Below are positions 1 to 61,164 of a DNA stretch of 64,000 bases, piece after piece. The notes beneath the pieces are model-generated. The model did no database searches, was not told the origin of the DNA, and saw only the letters and a program-made list of their open reading frames with translations. Source of the stretch: Chrysemys picta bellii (Eukaryota; Chordata; Testudines; Emydidae); contig NC_088796.1 of assembly GCF_011386835.1 (NCBI RefSeq), positions 87,651,468 to 87,715,467 on the forward strand, written 5' to 3'. How positions within the stretch are numbered: the first letter of the stretch is position 1; the number at the start of each line of letters is the position of its first letter. The position numbers were made by a program, and so were the translations under genes.

Positions 1-2565
1 AAGGAACAGTGTTGGAAATAAATCAGTCCAGCGTGATGTTCCTCACAGGCTGGGGGAGCCTGTGTGTGAAGCTGGGGACTTCCATTGTGTTCTGCCCCAT
101 GCGGCCTCAAGTGGAAAGCCAATGAAAAGAGGACTTGGCTGTATAATGGTGAGAATAGTGTTCAGAGCTAAGAGGTGATGTCAGCTCCACAGAAGCTGAG
201 AGAAGGGAACTGGGGTTAATGTTATGCAACAATCTGAATGCACTGATAGAGAGCGTACGTTACAAGCACTTACATTGTTTTTATATGGATTTTAGGAGGT
301 CTTAACTAATTGGACAAAATTTAGGTTTAATAAAATCTGCAGTAGTTTGAATACAGACTCCACTGCTAAGACAATGATATTTGTCCTGTTATTTCTAGAG
401 TGCAAAATTATATTTTAAGTTAAGAAAAGAAGTGTAGATCATTCTTGCAGCATTATAAGCTTTGCAGTCAGGAAAAAATGACCTTAAAGATCAAATTAGC
501 AAAAAGTAGAAATTGAGAAGGTTTTTTTCTTTCCCAGTCTTTTGTATTTTGGAATAATCGTGGGTCATATATTCACAGTCACAACATTTCTGACAACAAC
601 TCTGGCTGCATCCTGCAAAAAGTCAGAATGTGCAGTCCTCTGGTTGGTGTGAATAGCAACTAAACTATGAAAAATGGGCCTCTTGACAAATGCAGAACTG
701 TCCTGGGAGCTGGTGGCCAGTAAGAAATATCGAGATGGGGGGAGTTGTGACAGGCAGCAGGTTCGGTGCTGGGGGAGTGCTGACCTGACCTGATTGTGTC
801 CAACAGTGAGAGCAGTTCTGCTTCAGTGCAAAGCCATTCAAAAGGAAGCTGCTTAGGCAACAACAGATGGTACAGCAAGCAGCTGGTAGGGAATACTTGA
901 AAGAAACTGTACCCTGTTTCATAATACGTTCATTCCTTTCATTTTTCTATATGTTAGTTTTGCCGTCTCCTAAAAATACCCTTTTCGAAATTGTATCCCC
1001 TAAAACATTCTGCATGAAAATCCTGTTCTGCGTAGATTTTCTACTCTTTCAAAACATCTATTCAAAATATGTGGTATTTTGTGGACAGGTCCCTGAGAGT
1101 ACAGATGAAAAGACTTAAAAATGCTGCTTTTAACCACACAGGAAAACAATTACATATTCAGGGAAAGGGCACTGAGAGGTTAAACGAAAAGTTGGGTCTA
1201 GAGGAAATCTGACTGCTGTGGGACAACACACAGCAATAGGTTTTTAACCTATTATCCAACAGAAGCTCTTAGTCAAGTTAAAACAATTATATTCAGCTGT
1301 ATTAAAATCATTAGGCCAAACAATGAAGCCATTACTTATTCTTTACTCAGGCAAAACTCCTATTAACTTCCCTAAGAATGTAGATTCACTACGGACCTCA
1401 AGATTTGGCCTGTTATTTATAACACGTGAACATTTTCTTAAAATGTTATAATTAAGGATTCTGGGGGAATTACTTCAGTTGGTGTAAATTGGCATAGCTC
1501 CATGAAGTCAATGGAGCGATGACAGTTTACACTAGCTGACGATCTACCCCCATTTTCCAGTAAACATTGCAGACTAGAATCCTTTATTTCTCTATAAAAT
1601 GCTTCCAGTCTGGGCAGCAGTTAGTTTAGGCTTCCCCATCCAACCGGTGTGTCTAAGCTCTGACCTGAAGGGACTGTCTCTTTGGAAAAGAAGGTAGTTC
1701 ACTCTTCATGTCCATTCGTTCCTCAATCTCTTTGTTGAGATACTCAACACGGATGTCAATTGTGACAGTGGTTTTTATAATATGGACACCTGCCCACTAG
1801 GAAATGGACTGAGACCACCAACTCATTTCACATAAGCTACCAAACAGCCGGCAGATGGTAAACAACTTTTGGTCACTATTGTCCCTGGTTGGATTAGAAA
1901 CGGTGACCCAGAGGTGAACAGCTCCATATCCTGTTACCAAGGACGTGTCCCTACTTGATAAATACTTACTGACTATTACATTTAAGTGGAAAATCTAAAT
2001 AACACCAAAAAAAGCAATTGACACTTGTAAATTCCTTTGTGCTTTTTGCAGTCTCATATAACATTTTTTTGCAGTTGCTTGTATGTTTTTCCTGCCATTT
2101 TTTAATTTCCCATCATAGAGATGCATCAAGCTAGGAGAGTCTTAAAAGAATATCAGAAACACTTAGAACATTTTGGTTTATTTTCTCTAAATACAGTTTT
2201 TAAAAAATCACTCATCTGTGATGATATAAATCTACTGATGTAGAATCTAAGCTTTTATTTTTTAAAAAACTTTCTAGCCCTTGAAGTTGCAAAGAAAACT
2301 TTCCAAACATGAATTGAAGCAACTGATGTTGAGCTGTTTTCTTGAATCTGCACACAGCCCCAGTTGCTGCTTTGAGCTTTGTCAAGTTGCATCAGGATGA
2401 AAACTGACCTGAGTCTTGTCAGTTTTGACCTGAGTCTTGTCAGTTTTCACTGTTGCTATTCATAACTCTGTGTGCATTGGTGAAATTTGTAACAGTAACA
2501 CTGGAGTAGTAAACAATGATCCCTGGCATCTGAGGGGGATATAACCTTCTGTAACAATAACTTAC
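1..2565. other. Partial PTCH1 intron 2, no gene seen
   Basis: No coding exon or conserved protein similarity is found. The sequence is AT-rich single-copy-like DNA with a palindromic short element near 1456-1550 (centre AAGTCAATGGAGC) and a small tandem duplication at 2406-2447. PTCH1 exon 2, which would encode helix 1, was looked for across 1-14170 and not found. Confidence 0.6.
2406..2447 (+). repeat. Perfect 21-bp tandem duplication
   Basis: The 21-bp unit beginning GACCTGAGTCTTG and ending CAGTTTT occurs twice head to tail, at 2406-2426 and 2427-2447, with no mismatch. This is probably a recent replication slippage event. Confidence 0.95.
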
Positions 2566-3348
2566 ATCACAGGTAGGGCCCTTCCAAATTCACAGTCCAT
2601 TTTGGCCAATTTCACGGTCATAGGATTTTAAAAATCGTAAATTTTAGTATTTCAGATATTTAAATGTGAAATATCACACTGTTGTAACTGTAGAGGTCCT
2701 GACCCAAAAGGGGGTTGGGGAAAGGTTATTGTTTGGGGGTCACGGTATTGCCACCCTTACGTCTGTGCTGCTGCCCGTGGCAGCGCTGCCTTCAGAACTG
2801 GGTGGCTAGAGAGTGGCTGCTGGCCAAGAGCCTAGCTCTGAAGGCAGCACTGCCTCCAGCAGCAACGCAGAAGTAAGGATGGCATGTTACGATATTGCCA
2901 TCCTTACTTCTCCGCTGCCTTCAGAGCTGGCCCAAGGCCAGCAGCTGCCACTCTCTGGCCACCCAGCTCTGAAGGCAGCAGTGCAGAAGTAAGGGTGGCA
3001 ATACCATACCATGCCACCCTTATTTCTGCGCTGCTGCTGCCAGGGCACTGCCTTCAGAGCTGGGCACATGGTCAGCAGCCACCACTCTTCAGCCACCCAG
3101 CTCTGAAGGCAGTGCAGAAGGGTGGGAATACCGTGACTCCCCGCCCCCCCCCCCCAAAAGAAAAACCAAACCTTGCAACCCCCTGCAACTCTTTTGGGTT
3201 GGCATCCCCAGTTTGAGAAATGCTGGTGAAATCTGTATTGTGTAGGGTGAAAGTACACAAAAGACCAGATTTCACGGAGGAGACCAGATTTCACAGTCCA
3301 TGACATGTTTTTCATGGCCATGAATTTGGTAGGGTCCCTAATCACAGT
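2566..3348. mobile_element. Non-autonomous hAT element with 8-bp target duplications
   Basis: The element spans 2574-3340 (767 bp). It begins TAGGGCCCTTCCAAATTCA and ends TGAATTTGGTAGGGTCCCTA, an imperfect terminal inverted repeat of about 19 bp. It is flanked by ATCACAGG (2566-2573) and ATCACAGT (3341-3348), matching in 7 of 8 bases, the hAT hallmark. The interior has about three imperfect, partly palindromic GC-rich units built on CTTCAGAGCTGG / CCAGCTCTGAAG (2780-3135). No transposase is present. Confidence 0.9.
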
Positions 3349-3451
3349 ACAGGGAATAAAGAATAGTCTTTTGCAGCATTCCTGCATGCTGCAAATTTTA
3401 TTGCACGATAAAAGAAGAAAAATTGAATCTTTTGCCAAAAAATGGAGCAAA

Positions 3452-4740
3452 ATGAAGCCACTTGAATCCTTCAGTCTGGAAAGGAACCTGACAGAGAGCT
3501 GGAAGAAGTGGTTACATGACTTCCAGATTTTCCTGGAAGCAAGTAGCATTGAAGAGAATTTGGAGGGGATGAAATACTCCATACTGCTGTACATAGCATT
3601 GGATATCTACAGTGCATACTACAGGGAACATGAAGAGGACTGCAAAGTGCTAGACAAAGCCAGTCCAACATTTGAATGCATTCTTGATTGTCACCTGGAG
3701 AACGCTTATTTTCTTTACAAGAACCTCGATGCCAGATGAGTCTTCTGACCACTATGATAAGCTAAGTTATGTGAATAGTAACAAGTGGACTATTTAGAGA
3801 CCAAACAAGTGTAATATAATTGATAACCAGGTTCAAAACAAGATAACTGTGAAAAATGGACTTGAATTTGCAAAGAACAGTAAATATTGAAAGGGATGAT
3901 GAAATCTGTTCTTCCCAAATTAAGGTGTTAGCAAGCAGTGAAAGAAATGGAGTGCATCTAAATAGTAGAAAACAGGGGTAAATATATAGCAGAGACCAGA
4001 TTTGTTATCAATAAACTTAACGCAAAGCATGCAAAGGGAGAAGAGCAGCCTGCAAATGATCAGATGGATGTGTAAATTGTCTACAGAGCGGAATGCAAAA
4101 GATGTTCTTGAATAATTTGATGGGGTGCTTAATAGACAGAGATGTATTAAAGATAAAATATAACACATTTATATGGGTCTCAGTGAGTTTCCAAAAATTC
4201 ATGTACCATGTAACATCCCATTAGCATGGTGAGATAAAGTAAATTCTGAATATGACCGAATGATAAAATCAGATGTTACTTAGGAAATTCATACACCAAA
4301 ATCAGTCTCAATAAATATCTTATAGCAGACATACTTTCAAGGGCACTTCTAAATAGTGGAAGCAGAAAGCTGCTAAATAAACATGACTGAAGTACTAACT
4401 GTTTCTGAAATAATATTTGATGAGCCTCAAACAAGATACACAAAAATGACTTACACTTACATCAACTTATAAAAGTAATCCTAGATGGATACCTGACAAA
4501 AAAAGCCCACACATCTCCAAGTATGAAATTTTTTGGGATTGTTGTGATGAAATTGCTACAAGTGATAGGATTCCATAGAAAGAACTTTGTGTCATAATGT
4601 GGCACCATATGAGGTCAGAAAAGTTAAACTTAGTATACAGTGCCCACCTGCATACTGAGATGTGAAAGTCTAGAGCGCTGGATGTCTTATTCTGGCCAGG
4701 CATGAATGTTCCCATTCTTCTTATCATTAGCAGAGTTTGC
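3452..4740 (+). pseudogene. Fossil Ty3/Gypsy retrotransposon, gag to integrase zinc-binding region
   Basis: From the ATG at 3452 an open stretch to 3739 resembles Gypsy-type gag (short signatures ESWKKWLHDFQIFLEAS and ILLYIALDIYSAYY). Downstream, broken frames keep a pol signature IADILSRALL at 4323-4352 and a SRALDVLFWPGMN match at about 4670-4710, the region before the integrase core. Most of protease and reverse transcriptase is missing. Many stops and frame changes show a dead copy. It resumes at about 6100 after a LINE insertion. Confidence 0.75.
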
Positions 4741-6065
4741 CATGCCCTTTTGTGGCAGCCTCATCAGCAAAATGCAGAGCCCTCAGACCACTGTCAAAAC
4801 TGGTCAGAGGGCATTCGTCAGTGATGTGTGACATTGTCTGTCTTTGGCCACAGCTGCATGTGGGATCCTCTCTTTGGCCTCAGGTGTGAAGGCTGGCTGC
4901 GCATTGACCCTCGCCCATTTTAATTGATTCAGGAGAGCCCATGGGCAGAGTGGCAAATCAAAGCTGAGTACACCCATGGTCAGATCAGTTATAAGAAATG
5001 GTTTCTGACATCGGCTGCAGACCATTCTTCATGCCACATCAACGTTACAGAGAAATCTGGGCAGGGCAATGGGTGCCTAGATGATGAGCATGCTCTTGGG
5101 TGGTCAAAGAACCTCTGTTTATAGTGGTAGGCTCGTTTGCCCTGATCTTCTCAATGAGTCTGGCTGTAGCGTTCTCATGGCAGATGTATGTGGAGGAATG
5201 ATGGGAGCCACAGTACTGGTGTGGGTCAGATATCCCCGTTATGATGCACATGGTTGAGTGTAGTTGTGTGTCAGCCAACTTGACATGAGACAAATGAAGC
5301 CAGACCAGAGCATGGTATTCTGCTGCAAAGTAACTGGGGGCTAAACCGGATGATCGGCTAGTTTGAGCATTTGTTCCCCATGAAGTGCCGGCCTGTTTGC
5401 TTAGAAAGTTGTTACATGTCCTCACTTTAGCTGCAGTTTTCCTCAGGTGGTTTAGAGATGTGAGAGATTTATCTAGGCTTACTCTGAAGTAGACTGGGTG
5501 GGATTCGTGTTTCAAGGGATGTATATTGAGAAAGATAATCAGTTCTTGGTTGTAAAGAACTCTGGAGTTGTAAAGATGGAACATACTCCAAACGGTGTTG
5601 GTCACACTTCATTGTAAATACCACTGACTCTACAATATTCTGCTATCTTAATCAAGTCAACGTTCTGAGCAGCTGCAAGTTCTGGAAAAGATCATGCTTG
5701 TGTATCTAAGCAAATGTCATCTGCATATGTTAACTTGCAGGACTGGGTGAGCAAAAGGTCATTTGTGTACAGGTTGAAAAACATTGGTGCCAGCACAGAG
5801 CCTTGGGGTGGACTGTTGGTATGTCTTTTCCACGTGCTAACTCTGTCTCCCATGTGCACTTCTTCTGTTGCAGAGGAGAAGGTCAACGATGCTGACTACC
5901 CATGCTGGGAGTGCTCTTGGCAATAGGACTAAGAACCCCATGTGCCAGACTGTGTCATATGCTGCCATCAGGTCCAAAACTATAGCTCCCATTTTCAGGT
6001 TTTTCTGAAAACCATTTTCAATTAATATTGTCAAAATTAGCACTTGATTGCAGGTGCTCTGACCT
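4740..6065 (-). pseudogene. Fossil LINE reverse transcriptase (jockey-like), minus strand
   Basis: Read on the minus strand from about 6040 to 4740, three broken frames show non-LTR reverse transcriptase features. LDLMAAYDTVWH lies near 5960. PPQGSVLAPMFFNLYTNDL is followed by the catalytic box YADD at 5716-5727. HPVYFRVSLDKSLTSLNHL and AGTSWGTNAQTSRSSGLAPS lie at 5350-5520. A C-terminal part lies at 4804-5025. It interrupts the Gypsy fossil in the opposite orientation. The exact clade cannot be fixed without a tree; jockey/CR1-group is my best reading. No 5' endonuclease part is seen. Confidence 0.75.
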
Positions 6066-6094
6066 CTCCAAAAGCCTGCTTGCCATTGAAGATA

Positions 6095-6480
6095 GGGTAT
6101 TCAAGTGTGATGATATGCAATAAGTACAAGCAAAAGAACCACTGACACTACATGATATCCCTGATTGCCATTTGTCTGAGGTTGGCACAGATCTGTTTGA
6201 ATTAAATGGGAAAGATTATCTTGTATTTTTAAAATTGAACTGTTGCACAATACATCGAGTGACACTGTAATGACACTACAGATCACAGCTTGATCCACCA
6301 TGGTATTCTTGTTAATAGCTGATAATAGCCCACAATTCATAAGTGACTCATTACAGCAAAGCTTTCTGATAGATCAGTATAGGTACACCACATCAAGCCC
6401 CTATTTTGCACAATCAAATGGGTGAGCAGAAAAGACAGTTCAAATAGTAAACAACTGGATTTTAATAAAACTCTGATAAA
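6095..6480 (+). pseudogene. Fossil Ty3/Gypsy integrase core
   Basis: The catalytic landmarks of a retroviral-type integrase core can be read in frame fragments: EVGTDLFELNGKDYLV (first Asp) near 6175-6225, ADNSPQF (second Asp) near 6320, and AEKTVQIV (Glu) just after an in-frame stop near 6423. This continues the element left at 4740. Stops and deletions make it inactive. Confidence 0.75.
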
Positions 6481-6489
6481 TTCACTGCT

Positions 6490-7085
6490 GCAAAATCCTA
6501 CCTCAGCACCTCATCGTGGTGCAGCAGTGACCCTGGCTGTCTGATAGCTATGATAGTGGGGCATATGCCCTGGTAGGTCTAACCATGCTACAAAGGTGTC
6601 AGACTATCCAATCCAAGGAGGGGATTGCTCTCTCAGAGGAAAGAACGTTTTTCCTTCTCCTTAGAGGTTGAAGGCTAGTTAGTCTTGAGGAGGTATGTAT
6701 GCCTGCCTGTCTAGCCAGGGATGGCTTAAAGTTAACGGCTAAAACAAGATGAGTAAATGGGTCTTAGTTCCCTGCCTGTCATCAAACCATTTTTCGATGG
6801 TGGAGTGGAAATTGAGCCATGAGAGGTTGCTAAAAATGTCAGGAGCTAGGCCAACATGGAAAAGGACAATGCTCGCTGTATGTACTTACAAGCGTAGGTC
6901 GCTGGCGAGGGAGGAAATGTTAAACCATCTGATGGAGGAGAAGAAAAGGGTAAGATGCGATATCCTTGGTATCTGTGAAACCCGACGAAAGAAGGAGTTG
7001 GAAGTCAACTGGAAGGATGGAAGCGCTGTGAGGCTCGGAAATTCAAATGAATCTTACTTGCCATACCACTAGCATATTGAAGCAT
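6490..7085 (+). mobile_element. 5' end of an RTE-type LINE inserted in the Gypsy fossil
   Basis: The + strand reads CTYKRRSLAREEML, then RCDILGICETRR (6890-6990). This resembles the first motifs of an apurinic endonuclease-like domain in RTE/BovB-type LINEs (pattern NVRSL...WDIIGLCETRR). The leader with GATGGCTTAAAGTTAACGG fits an RTE 5' UTR. It ends abruptly near 7080, where Gypsy sequence resumes. Clade assignment is from memory of these motifs. Confidence 0.6.
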
Positions 7086-7090
7086 ATCTC

Positions 7091-7492
7091 ACAATGCGTT
7101 ACTTAGGATCACCAGCTCAGAAATTTGTGGGCAGAAGGACAAAGATTTTAGTGTCCAAACTTCTTCATAAACCAGACTACCCTGAAGTAGTTACAAAAGA
7201 ACAATACACAACAGAAGAAATAACTCAACAAACATGCCAGTTGCCACCTTTGCGAGTGGGAGAGAATACTGGATTTCAAACAGAAAATGGCTGGCAATCT
7301 GCCATGGTAACAGCTTATACCATCTGCACCCTGAATGTCAGTCCAAGAGAAGGAAAAAAATATCTAAACAGTACCATTGACTCTCTGTATCTTGTGGACA
7401 TCCAGAATACGTCTGACAGTGCCCATGTTTTGACAAAAATAACACATGGTCACCCAATCTCTGACAGTGGAAAAGATGATGAGCACCAATAA
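7091..7492 (+). pseudogene. Fossil Ty3/Gypsy integrase C-terminal part
   Basis: An open stretch from 7094 to 7492 carries RYLGSPAQKFVGRRTKIL and LRVGENTGFQTENGWQSAMV, which match the region after the integrase core in Gypsy elements. It follows on from the break at about 6480 once the RTE segment is removed. I see no clear LTR downstream. Confidence 0.7.
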
Positions 7493-9298
7493 TAAACTTC
7501 AGGTGATGGATCCATCTCATATGCCCAACAAGCCACTAGAGAAGGAACTATTTTGAGAACAAGAAGTGTCTGTTTGATCAGAAAGCCATTAAGGTTCAGA
7601 AACCGTAGTTATTGACAGCTGTCCAGTAAGAGGCAGGATAATCCTCTCATCAGTCAGGGGAGTTCCTCTCCCCAACTTCCACTCTAGAGGTTTCTGTTTG
7701 AATACTAATTGAAAGTATTAGTTTGTGCTGATCTTTTTAATTGATATGTTGTATTTGCATTTGATTAATAATAAGAAAAATGTCATTGGAGATGATGGAT
7801 ACTGCCTCCTGTCAGGTGACAGGTATATACTTGTGTAATCCCAAAACATGCTATACAACAGAGGGCAGGTAGATATAGATCGTTCTGTCTTACCAGTAAG
7901 CTTCAGTGTCACATAGTTATTACAAAACTGGATCACCTTCACCCTGCTGCTGCTTGGAAAAGCCCTGAGCATCACCAAGACTATGTATGGGGAGGACTCA
8001 TACAGAGAATAGGTGGGGGTAGCATCCCCTGAGCAGTAATCAGAAAGTTGAGCAAAGGGTAGAGTAGTACATTCCTCCACTTCAACAGGTAGGCAGCTGG
8101 GAGAGGTACGGTAATGGATACACTTCCTTCTTACTCTCACAGCATCCTGAGTGTAAAGAGTTGCGAGAAGGGGCGTGGGAGGGGAGGAAGTGCTGTTCCT
8201 CCCTTCCAGCCAGAAAAAGTTGGGGAGTGGGTAAAGGGGGAGATAGAGAGCTGCTGGACATTGTCCAGAGATAACATGCTGGTACAAATCCCAGCACCTA
8301 CCTTTTTCTCCACAATTGGCTTCTTACCTGGGCAGTAGGGCACCCTTCCATCTTTTGTAATGGCCTTCAGTAGGGTTAGTCCTCTGACTCGTAAGCCTTG
8401 GTAAAATTTGGAGCATGTATGTGTATAGAGGTGTATGGGGTAGGCAAGAATGAGTAAAAGACTGATGGGTTAAGTTAGAAAAAAGTATGTAGTGTGTATA
8501 CGTGTAGATAGATTTTATATATGTATAAAGAGAGATTGATTTTGAGAGAAGAAAGGAGAGACAGAAAAAAAAGGGAGGAGGTAGAAAACAGATTGAAGGG
8601 TTGCAGAGAGAAGGAAAAGAGAACAGATGCTAGAAAGGATGAACCACAAACTTTTTATAGGAAAAAAAAAAAGAAAAAGGGAAAAATGAAGTCGGGAAGT
8701 GAAAAGAAGGTATAACAAAAGAGATGTAATGAGCTGAACTTTTAAAAATGTATTAAACAGAGAGTAGACAAATTGGTACAGTAGACAAGTGTTCTGTTCC
8801 TTGAACTTGCAGGGGTTTTGTGGGTGTGACTTTGTGGGTGTGGCCACACAGCTATTTTTCAGTCAGGTTACTTAGGCTTAGTTCTCAAGTCAGAATGTAT
8901 CATGAATATATTTTTTCAATCCCTGTTTTTATTATAAAGTAGTTGCCTGCACTATTTAGGTCATAACTGGTATTGCAGACTGCTGAGGAGTTGCTCTTGG
9001 CATTGCCCAAATAGTAAATGAGAGCACTCTATAACACTTAAGAAGAGATAGGAAAGGAAGCCTTGCCTTTACATGCCTTTTCGACTGGAACAATCTCTTT
9101 CTTTTTTTGTGTAGGGGGGTGGAGAAATATACTTAGATTCTTGGTGTCATGTGCTATGTTAGGTGGAATAGATTTAAAAATAGATGGCAAACCAGCATCA
9201 TTAGTCCATAATGATCTAAAAATGAAGATGTATAGTACTGAAAATGAAAAATTTAATGTTCCCGGTACTTAAAGAAAATTTCACAACTTCAGGGCATG
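7493..9298. other. Intron 2 stretch without a gene; polypurine tract
   Basis: No coding similarity is seen. A strongly purine-biased stretch at 8521-8710 (GAGA/GGAA/AAAG runs, with A11 near 8670) makes a spurious Lys/Arg/Glu-rich frame on the + strand. The rest looks like ordinary intron. Confidence 0.6.
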
Positions 9299-9488
9299 AT
9301 TTTCAGAAGTGACTATTGGTTTTGGGTTCCTCAATTTTTGTGTGCCCAAATGGAGACATTGTGTCAAGGGGCATGATTCTAAGAGAACAAGTACTCAACA
9401 CTTTCTGAAAAACCAAGCCCCATTTAAGTGCATCAAGCTGAGCACCCAACAATAGAGGCATGCAAAAACAATAGTCACTCTTGAAAAT
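9299..9488. repeat. Palindromic MITE-like element with 20-bp terminal inverted repeats
   Basis: The first 20 bases, ATTTTCAGAAGTGACTATTG, match the reverse complement of the last 20, CAATAGTCACTCTTGAAAAT, at 18 of 20 positions. Length is 190 bp. Similar elements with ATTTTCAAAA termini occur at 31998-32216, 50339-50517 and 61017-61164. I cannot name the family. Confidence 0.75.
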
Positions 9489-59357
<49,869 letters not shown>

Positions 59358-59524
59358 GGTACATTTTTGTCCTTCCCAGACAATGGTGGGGGGTGGAGGG
59401 GAGGAGGAGACAAGAATTTCCTAAGGTATCTTTCCTCCCACCTGCTTTACCCTCTGGGCAACAATGACTGGGATTTCCCACCCATAAATATCGGTGCATT
59501 TTGCATTAGAAAATTAGCTTGGGT

Positions 59525-60020
59525 GAAACAACAATACTTAGCCCTTGACATCTTCAGAGTTCTGTACAAATATTAAAGTAAATAATACTATCCCAATTTT
59601 TCAGGTGGGGAAACTGAAGCAGAAAATTGGATATGTCCACGGTGCAATCAGGAAGTGTGATTGCAGTACACGCAGGCATACCTGAGCTAGCTTTGATCAA
59701 ACTAGCTTGCTGAAAATAGCATTCTAGCCACAGTGGCACAGGCAGCACTATGAGCTAGCCATCCAAGTACAATCCCGCCCAAGATACTGGTTAGGTACTC
59801 ATGGGGCTAGCCTGTGCCACAGCAGCTACACTGCTATTTCTTATGAGCTGGTTAGCTCAAAGCTAGCTTGCTTATACCAACACGCACTGCAATTCACCTC
59901 CCAACTGCAGCATAGATATACCCATTATTTGACTTGTCCAAGGCCATGGAACAGGAGTCAGAACCTGGATTTCCTGGTACCTAGTCCTATGCTCAGATCA
60001 TTCAAACAGGCTGCTTCCTA
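59525..60020 (-). repeat. MIR/CORE-type SINE, minus strand, split by a DNA transposon
   Basis: The left part, 59525-59628, includes AGGTGGGGAAACTGAAGCAG. The right part, 59927-60020, includes GACTTGTCCAAGGCCATGG and AGTCAGAACCTGGATTTCC. Read on the minus strand these are consecutive parts of a MIR-type SINE, separated by the element at 59629-59923. Confidence 0.65.
59626..59926. mobile_element. 295-bp Harbinger-like MITE inside a SINE
   Basis: The element is 59629-59923. It starts GGATATGTCCACGGTGCAA and its end read in reverse complement is GGGTATATCTATGCTGCAG. The two arms continue as AGGAAGTGTGATTGCAG and GGGAGGTGAATTGCAG. ATT flanks both sides (59626-59628, 59924-59926). Length and arm layout resemble the outer element at 42923. 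Confidence 0.75.
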
Positions 60021-61016
60021 AAATCTCACACAAAACAACATTTGTTGGGAAGGAGTAAAACCACCAGTTACTTACATTCAAAAGAAAATGACCCTTGAAT
60101 ATAATGTAGTAAAAAAAAATATAAACTACTTAGCCAAATCCTCTGGTGCATCAGAACCTCCATTGTTCTGCTGCACAATGCAAGGCAGGCTGAAGAAAGT
60201 ATTTGTATGGAGATTACACACATTCCTGCACAGTGCTGCTTTAAGTGGGCTCAGTCCAAGGTCTCGTGAAGTGGAGTTCTGTGTATGTGGGCATGTCCAG
60301 TGGGTTCTGAACAAATCGCCCTGTATGGGTGGAGTGCAGCTGCCACTGTTATAGCCTTTGGGCTGTGGTAACCATCACTGAGTTGCCCTGTGGATGATCC
60401 TTCGGTTTGTCAGAGATAATTCCTGACCCTTGAGGATTTGACCCATAAAATGAAAATGAAGGTAAACTCTCCCCCACCGCCAACTGCTTTGAGGTTATAA
60501 AAGAAAGATGTAAAAACTAGAAGTGATCAAAAAAGTCATTGTATTTCAGAAAACATTTTTGAAAGAAGTGAAAATGTTTAATTTCATTCAAAAATTTCTA
60601 TTCATTTTTTGGGGTTCTGCCCCCCCCAAAACAAAACAAAATAGTTTTGGGGGAGGTCACTTTCTCACTCACTTTTTCACACCTTTTTCCAGAGGAAAAA
60701 AAGTGTGTGTGTTTTCCACACAGAAAAAAAATGAATTTTTTTGAAAAGTTTCAAAGTGTTTCATCACCACACAAAAAACGTTGAACAAAAAGAAAATTTT
60801 CATTTTGGTTGAAAAGACATTTTCCATCAAAAATTTCCAAAGGGGAATATTTGACCAGTTCTAATTAAAATACTTTGCACTTCTAAAGCTTCTATCCAAA
60901 GATTTTGAAGTATTTTTTAGTTGTATATGAATGTATCCTCACAGCTCTCCTGGGAAGATGGCAAGTAGTGGAGTCCCAAGGAAGTGGATTCTGAGGCAAA
61001 GAGAAGGCCAGGTTCA

Positions 61017-61164
61017 AATTTTCCAAAAGTGGACACTAATTTGGGTGCCTCAGTTGGTGTCCAATTTCAGATGCCTATGACCTCATTCTCCTGCAGCTTC
61101 CATTGACTTAATTGGAGTCCAGTACACAGAAATGGAGGCACTCAAAATGAGTGGACATTTAAAA
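61017..61164. repeat. Palindromic MITE-like element
   Basis: AATTTTCCAAAAGTGGACAC at the start and TGAGTGGACATTTAAAA at the end flank a centre CTTCCATTGACTTAATTGG. It is a decayed copy of the family at 9299. Confidence 0.45.

Noticed and set aside
3305..3739. 144-aa open frame on + as a gene
   Set aside because: It starts inside the hAT element and continues into a Gypsy gag fossil, so it is not a single gene.
5097..5105. Third TGGGTGGTC GLI-type motif
   Set aside because: It lies inside the LINE fossil coding sequence, so it is most likely a by-product of the repeat.
5045..5605. 186-aa open frame on - as a gene
   Set aside because: It is part of a broken LINE reverse transcriptase with no intact ends.
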